DNA of 9,828 bases from Erysipelotrichia bacterium (GTDB taxonomy: Bacteria > Bacillota_I > Bacilli_A > RFN20 > CAG-826): NCBI GenBank assembly GCA_012971835.1, contig JAAZFR010000106.1, positions 1 to 9,828 on the forward strand. Reading direction: 5' to 3'. Shown here piece after piece: positions 5,847 through 9,828 of the stretch; the stretch's first letter is position 1; the number at the start of each line of letters is the position of its first letter. The translations under genes and the position numbers were made by a program. The notes beneath the pieces were generated by a model. It did not search any database, was not told the origin of the DNA, and worked only from the letters and a program-made list of their open reading frames with translations.

Positions 5847-7022
5847 ATGAATATCGCCTTGTTTTCCGATACATATCCACCTGAGATTAACGGTGTTGCG
5901 ACTTCAACCCGTTCGTTATTCAATACTTTAGTGGCGCATGGTCATCAAGTCTTAGTTATTACGACAAATGCCACAAGCAAGGAAGTTACTTATATCGATG
6001 GCATTCTTCGCATTCCAGGCGCCGAGCTAAAGAAATTATACGGATATCGCATGTCTTGGATTTTTAATTCCAAAGCGATGAAGATAATTAGGGCGTTTCA
6101 ACCTGATGTTGTTCACATTCAGACAGATGCCGGCATCGGCATCTTTGGTCATATTGTCACGAGGCTTTTAAAACTACCAAAAGTATATACATATCATACT
6201 ATGTATGAAGACTATACACATTATGCGACGAAAGGCTATTTTGATCGTTTTGCTAAAAGTGCGGTCCGAACCTTTGCGCGAAGCATTATTTCTGGGGTCG
6301 ATGAGTTTATTATCCCTAGTGTAAAAACGAAGGATTATATGCGTTATATCGGTGTTGATACTTATATTAATGTTGTGCCGACGGGCACTGATTTTTCAAA
6401 GTATTCGCTTGCGAAAATCGAGCCTAAGAAAATGAATGAGCTTATTTCTAAATATAAACCAGACGCCAGTATCGCTACCCTAGTTGTCTTAGGGCGAGTC
6501 GCCAAAGAAAAAAGCATTGATGTGTGTTTAAAATCATATGCTGCTTTTTTAAAAACTAAACCTCGTCGCAAAACGCAACTAATTGTCGTGGGTGGAGGAC
6601 CAGCCTTAGAAGAATTAAAATTGTTAGCTGAAGAATTAGGGATCTCTAAGTTTACAACCTTTGTCGGAAGGGTTTCGCCTGATGAAGTTCAATACTTCTA
6701 TCGACTCGGTGACTATTTTCTCTGCGCTTCACTTTCTGAGACACAAGGTTTGACTTTTATGGAAGCAATGGCTTCTGATCTTGTTGTTATTACTCGGTAT
6801 GATGCTAATCTTATCGGGGTTATTAACGATGGAGAAACAGGTTTCTTTTATCAAGGACCAGATGATTTTCCAACCATTTTAGAAAAAGTATTAGCGTTAA
6901 CTAAAAATCAAGTAAAAACAATTACCAAAAAAGCCAAAGATGGAATCAAACCATATTCAATCGAGACTTTTTATCAAAACATAATTAAGGTATATAAGCG
7001 TGCGATTAGAAAAAAGTGGTAA
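5847..7022 (+). CDS. GT4 glycosyltransferase, probable 1,2-diacylglycerol 3-alpha-glucosyltransferase (LafA/alMGS type)
   Basis: This GT-B enzyme probably transfers glucose from UDP-glucose to diacylglycerol at the inner face of the membrane, making monoglucosyl-DAG, a membrane glycolipid and (in many Bacillota) lipoteichoic acid anchor precursor. The N-terminal domain (1-180) starts NIALFSDTYPPEINGVATST (2-21), the hallmark of this subfamily, and continues PDVVHIQTDAGIGIFG (86-101), YTYHTMYEDYTHY (114-126) and PTGTD (178-182). The C-terminal domain has LGRVAKEKS (215-223; R217 and K222 as the usual donor-phosphate contacts) and the retaining GT4 E-x7-E motif at E298 and E306 (SETQGLTFMEA). 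The length, 391, suits the family. It follows the flippase-like gene by 10 bases and its last 23 bases overlap recX. No Shine-Dalgarno is seen, so translational coupling is likely. The sugar and acceptor are inferred from family resemblance. Confidence 0.86.
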   Translation: MNIALFSDTYPPEINGVATSTRSLFNTLVAHGHQVLVITTNATSKEVTYIDGILRIPGAELKKLYGYRMSWIFNSKAMKIIRAFQPDVVHIQTDAGIGIFGHIVTRLLKLPKVYTYHTMYEDYTHYATKGYFDRFAKSAVRTFARSIISGVDEFIIPSVKTKDYMRYIGVDTYINVVPTGTDFSKYSLAKIEPKKMNELISKYKPDASIATLVVLGRVAKEKSIDVCLKSYAAFLKTKPRRKTQLIVVGGGPALEELKLLAEELGISKFTTFVGRVSPDEVQYFYRLGDYFLCASLSETQGLTFMEAMASDLVVITRYDANLIGVINDGETGFFYQGPDDFPTILEKVLALTKNQVKTITKKAKDGIKPYSIETFYQNIIKVYKRAIRKKW

Positions 7023-7788
7023 GCTAATTAAAAAAATAAAAATCGGTAAAAACATGATTACGATTGTTTTTGCAGATCAAGAGTTAAAAATTAGCCCGGA
7101 TACGTATACAGAATTTAGACTTTATCAAAATAAAGTATTAACTGACCAAGAAGTCGAAAAAATCAAAAGTAGAGAGCAAATAGACAAACTTCTTAAAAGC
7201 GCTTTAGTCTCGGTTAGCAAAGGACATCCGACCAAAAAAGTCATGATTTCTAAACTTGAGAAAAAAGGCGCAAATAGATTTCAAATAGACAAAATTATCG
7301 AAATTCTTGTTGAGAGTGGATTTCTTGATGATAAGCAGTTCATGAATGACTATTTAGAATATGCCAAGAATAAAGGTTATGGCAAAGAAAGAATTATTCA
7401 AGGTCTTTATGATAAAGGCGTTCCTCAGCATATGATTAAAGCTATAAAATTTGAACAGAATGATGAGTTTAAAAGAGCACGAATGATGCTAAAAACTTAT
7501 GAAAAAAAGTTTAGCCGATACAATTATATTCAACGGAAAAAGCATATTTATGATGCGCTTTTAAGAATGGGTTATGAATCGGCAATCGCTTTCAAAGTTC
7601 TTGATAATATCAAGAAAGAAAGCGATAATGATGAAGAAGAGCATTTGAAAAAAGATTATCAGATTGCCCAAAGAAAATATCAAAATAAGGGTCGGAAAAA
7701 AGTGCTGGAATATCTCTTATCAAAAGGATATCGCTATACGCAAATTGTCAAAGTAATGACGGAGGAAAAAACACATGAAATGGATTAA
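7000..7788 (+). CDS. recX: Regulatory protein RecX
   Basis: RecX binds RecA filaments and modulates recombination and the SOS response. The protein is 262 residues, the long Gram-positive type. After a beta-rich start (residues 8-30), three-helix RecX repeats follow: about 60-108 (KLLKSALVSVSKG, TKKVMISKLEKKG), 109-150 (GFLDDKQFMNDYLEYAKNKG, then GKERIIQGLYDKGV), a degenerate one at 155-205, and 218-257 (YQIAQRKYQNKGRKKVLEYL, SKGYRYTQIVKVM). GFLDD-x2-F and KGYGKERI are the family's best-known features. The GTG start at 7000 has TAAGG 9 bases upstream and keeps the KLIKKIKIGKN lead-in normal for RecX. An ATG at 7054 (residue 19) is the alternative. It overlaps the glycosyltransferase by 23 bases and yhaM by 14, so all are likely one transcript. 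Confidence 0.88.
   Translation: MRLEKSGKLIKKIKIGKNMITIVFADQELKISPDTYTEFRLYQNKVLTDQEVEKIKSREQIDKLLKSALVSVSKGHPTKKVMISKLEKKGANRFQIDKIIEILVESGFLDDKQFMNDYLEYAKNKGYGKERIIQGLYDKGVPQHMIKAIKFEQNDEFKRARMMLKTYEKKFSRYNYIQRKKHIYDALLRMGYESAIAFKVLDNIKKESDNDEEEHLKKDYQIAQRKYQNKGRKKVLEYLLSKGYRYTQIVKVMTEEKTHEMD
7761..7765 (+). promoter_or_regulatory. Ribosome binding site of yhaM, inside recX
   Basis: GGAGG stands 9 bases before ATG 7775, within the last codons of recX. It is the clearest Shine-Dalgarno on the + strand and fixes the yhaM start despite the overlap. Confidence 0.8.
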
Positions 7789-8710
7789 AGAATTTTTAGA
7801 AGGAGACGTTATTCGTGGACCGCTTCTTGTCATCAATGCCAATCGGGGAATTACGAATAATGGCCTAGCATATATGAATATTACCTTGCAGGATAAAACG
7901 GGCACCATCGAAGCCAAAAAGTGGGATTTGTCTGAGGATGACAATGCGGTTATTACCTCGGGAAGCATCATCTATGTCGATGGGGATGTTCTTAATTACC
8001 GCGACAATCTACAAATTAAAATTCGCAGTGTCAGGCGGTTACAAGATGATGAGGTGGATGTCAGTCGTTTTACGATATCCTCGCCAATTGCCATTGAAGA
8101 ATTAGAAAAGCGCCTTGATGCATATGTTTCGTCGATAAAACAGCCAGAATGCGCATTGATTATCAAAACTTTAGTGGAAAAATTTTATAAGAACTTTATA
8201 TCCTATCCAGCCGCCGTTCGTAATCATCATGAATTTGCATCTGGTTTATTGCATCATACAGTGCAAATGGCAGACCTTGGCGAAGCCATTGCCAAGTTAT
8301 ATTCAAGTATTGATCGCGATATGTTGATTTCCGGTATTATCCTTCACGACTTAGGGAAAACAATTGAATTAAGTGGTCCGATTATTCCTAAATATACTCT
8401 TGAAGGAAAACTGATTGGTCATATTTCCATTACGCATGCCGAAATTCAAAAAGTGGTGGATGAGCTTAATATCAAAGGCGAAGTGCCAACTCTCCTTTCT
8501 CACATGGTTCTCTCTCATCATGGAAAATATGAGTATGGTTCACCGGTTTTGCCTCTAACTCGCGAAGCGTTTTTGCTTAGTGTTATCGATGATTTAGATT
8601 CGAAAATGATGATCATCGATAAGGCTTTTGATCAGACGCCCGAAGGTGAATTTACTTCACGTATTTATGCCCTCGACGAAAGAGCCTTTTATAAACCAAA
8701 GAAAAAATAA
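7775..8710 (+). CDS. yhaM: 3'-5' exoribonuclease YhaM
   Basis: YhaM is a cytoplasmic metal-dependent 3'-5' exoribonuclease that trims mRNA and small RNA ends in low-GC Gram-positives. At 311 residues it is close to the 314 of Bacillus subtilis YhaM and looks full length. Residues 12-88 form the OB-fold (GPLLVINANRGITNNGLAYM, LQDKTGTIEAKKWD, VYVDGDV-like YVDGDV at 67-72). Residues 150-285 form the HD domain: HHEFASGLLHHTVQMADL (151-168), GIILHDLGKT (187-196; H191-D192 metal pair), H216, LSHHGKYEYGSP (246-257) and VIDDLDSKM (270-278). All expected HD ligands are present. Start and coupling are set by GGAGG inside recX. It is the last gene of the + strand cluster; a short hairpin follows. Confidence 0.93.
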   Translation: MKWIKEFLEGDVIRGPLLVINANRGITNNGLAYMNITLQDKTGTIEAKKWDLSEDDNAVITSGSIIYVDGDVLNYRDNLQIKIRSVRRLQDDEVDVSRFTISSPIAIEELEKRLDAYVSSIKQPECALIIKTLVEKFYKNFISYPAAVRNHHEFASGLLHHTVQMADLGEAIAKLYSSIDRDMLISGIILHDLGKTIELSGPIIPKYTLEGKLIGHISITHAEIQKVVDELNIKGEVPTLLSHMVLSHHGKYEYGSPVLPLTREAFLLSVIDDLDSKMMIIDKAFDQTPEGEFTSRIYALDERAFYKPKKK

Positions 8711-8715
8711 TTTGA

Positions 8716-8733
8716 CTTAGTTTTATTGCTAAG
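8716..8733. terminator. Weak hairpin between convergent yhaM and GGDEF genes
   Basis: CTTAG (8716-8720) pairs with CTAAG (8729-8733) around an eight-base T-rich loop, followed by ATTTTAG on the + strand. It lies in the 26 bases between two convergent stop codons, where a shared terminator is expected, but a 5 bp stem is weak. Confidence 0.35.
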
Positions 8734-8736
8734 ATT

Positions 8737-9828
8737 TTAGATAGCTTTACTAGATTGTTTGTCGATATACATACGATCATCAATGACTTCTAAAAAACGA
8801 TTGGGAGTCATGCCGTTTTCGGCTTTAAAAATTGCCGAGCCAATACTAAAAACAATTGTGTGTGTTTTCTTTTCATCGGCGTTGTATTTATCACATGCTT
8901 TTTTAATTTTGTCGATAATCATAGCAACTTCTTCATCTTTATCAATACTGCAAATGATGACAAATTCATCACCACCAAATCGAGCGAGATAATCGCCCCT
9001 TTCGATGACTGAAAGAAGAACTTTGGAAACGTCTTTTAAGACCTGATCGCCATAGCTGTGACCATATTTATCGTTGATTGATTTGAAATTATTAATATCA
9101 AGCATAAAGCCAGCATATTTGTCGTTGGGGTCCATTTTCTTCATTTTTGATGTCAAATACTTAATTAAATTACGACGATTGTATAAACCAGTTAAAAAGT
9201 CCGTTATGGCGAAGTAATGTTGAATGTCTAAGACGATGATGACGAATGAAGCGACAATGCCGAGCAAGGCAATCGAATAATTCATGAGAAAAAATTGCCA
9301 AATAACAGCGACAATGGGAATTACACTGTAATTGAAAAAAGGCCACGGACTCCTTCTTTTTTTCATGACACTCCATCGGGCAAAAACAGTAATTAGTGAA
9401 GCTAAAAAGGGCGAAATCAGAATTAGCGCATAGATGAAGTAGAGTTGGCCGCGGGAAACGTTGTGACCGACGATGATGTAGTAAATGTTAAATCCCGGAA
9501 AAAAGGAGAGGATGGCCAAAACCAAATTAAGGGCAAATAAGACACTAGAAATCAGGATTAGAATCCATCTCTTGATATTTGAACGAGTGACATGGATTGT
9601 ATAGACAAACCATAGAAGACCTAAAATTGGTAGAAGACTTGTTCCGATGACAAGGCAAAGTGAACAAAGGAGCTCGTTGTTTGATTCATAAGCATGGTTT
9701 AAACGAAGTACTGCATCGGAGATTAAAAGAAATGTTGCTAATACAAAAATAATGCGAATCATGCGATGGCCAAAATCACCTTTGATTAGTTGGCGGCGAA
9801 TATACCAAAAAGCTGATACGAGCACAAC
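8737..9828 (-). CDS. Membrane-anchored GGDEF diguanylate cyclase, 5' end beyond window
   Basis: It makes cyclic di-GMP from two GTP. The frame stays open to the right edge; a GTG at 9825 could start it, but the true start may lie outside. Numbering from that GTG (362 residues), there are about six membrane segments (22-39, 53-79, 86-108, 127-149, 165-181, 184-201) forming a sensor region of unknown ligand, then a GGDEF domain from 206 to the end. That domain shows FAITDFLTGLYNRRNL (205-220), LDINNFKSINDKYGHSYGD (242-260; metal D243) and ARFGGDEFVII (281-291), so the active site is intact. The inhibitory I-site reads ERGD at 275-278 where RxxD is expected, so the Arg is missing. It converges on yhaM with 26 bases between. 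No c-di-GMP receptor or EAL protein is in the window. Confidence 0.92.
   Translation of the reverse strand, partial: VVLVSAFWYIRRQLIKGDFGHRMIRIIFVLATFLLISDAVLRLNHAYESNNELLCSLCLVIGTSLLPILGLLWFVYTIHVTRSNIKRWILILISSVLFALNLVLAILSFFPGFNIYYIIVGHNVSRGQLYFIYALILISPFLASLITVFARWSVMKKRRSPWPFFNYSVIPIVAVIWQFFLMNYSIALLGIVASFVIIVLDIQHYFAITDFLTGLYNRRNLIKYLTSKMKKMDPNDKYAGFMLDINNFKSINDKYGHSYGDQVLKDVSKVLLSVIERGDYLARFGGDEFVIICSIDKDEEVAMIIDKIKKACDKYNADEKKTHTIVFSIGSAIFKAENGMTPNRFLEVIDDRMYIDKQSSKAI

Noticed and set aside
7054..7056. ATG as alternative recX start
   Set aside because: It would remove the usual basic lead-in strand, and only the GTG at 7000 has TAAGG at a good distance; kept as an alternative only.
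1..9828. CRISPR arrays, tRNA, rRNA or long direct repeats
   Set aside because: None was found on reading both strands; TGCAGATCAAG occurs near 2411 and near 7072, but it is an isolated 11-base coincidence, within coding sequence at the second site.

Overview
The window is low-GC DNA that looks like a chromosome segment of a Gram-positive bacterium (Bacillota, probably class Bacilli; relatives of Erysipelotrichales, Acholeplasmatales or Izemoplasmatales are my best guess, by inference). The indications are a YhaM-type exoribonuclease, a long Gram-positive-type RecX, a LafA/alMGS-type diacylglycerol glucosyltransferase, an IS30-family element and strong A/T codon bias. Tryptophan is read from TGG and no in-frame TGA is needed in any gene, so the standard genetic code fits and a Mycoplasma-type code does not. 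A GGDEF protein also argues against a reduced mollicute.

Layout: (1) 1-568, the 5' part of an IS30-family element on the minus strand, running off the left edge. Its transposase start, Shine-Dalgarno, -10 box and probable terminal inverted repeat are visible. (2) 569-3300, an accessory-looking segment with two uncharacterised, AT-rich, convergent genes: a 535-residue protein (+) with a C-terminal R-x5-H (HEPN-like) motif, and a 281-residue protein (-) ending in a probable winged helix. (3) 3300-3576, a 300-base gene-free stretch with three inverted repeats, one of them a bidirectional terminator-like hairpin that has no obvious gene to terminate. (4) 3577-4260, a PAQR/hemolysin III-family membrane protein. 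(5) 4379-8710, a tightly packed + strand cluster: flippase-like membrane protein, GT4 glycolipid synthase, recX, yhaM. The last three genes overlap or nearly abut, so co-transcription is likely. (6) 8737-9828, a convergent membrane-anchored GGDEF diguanylate cyclase (-) whose 5' end lies beyond the right edge.

How the genes fit together: the flippase-like protein and the GT4 enzyme form a plausible membrane glycolipid module, to which the PAQR protein may be functionally close (membrane homeostasis). The same cluster then continues into nucleic acid genes, RecX (RecA modulator) and YhaM (3'-5' exoribonuclease), an odd mix that may be simple packing. The best candidate for something undescribed is the 535-residue HEPN-like protein beside the IS30 element, with the winged-helix protein as a possible but unproven partner. 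I see no rRNA, tRNA, CRISPR array or recognisable riboswitch.
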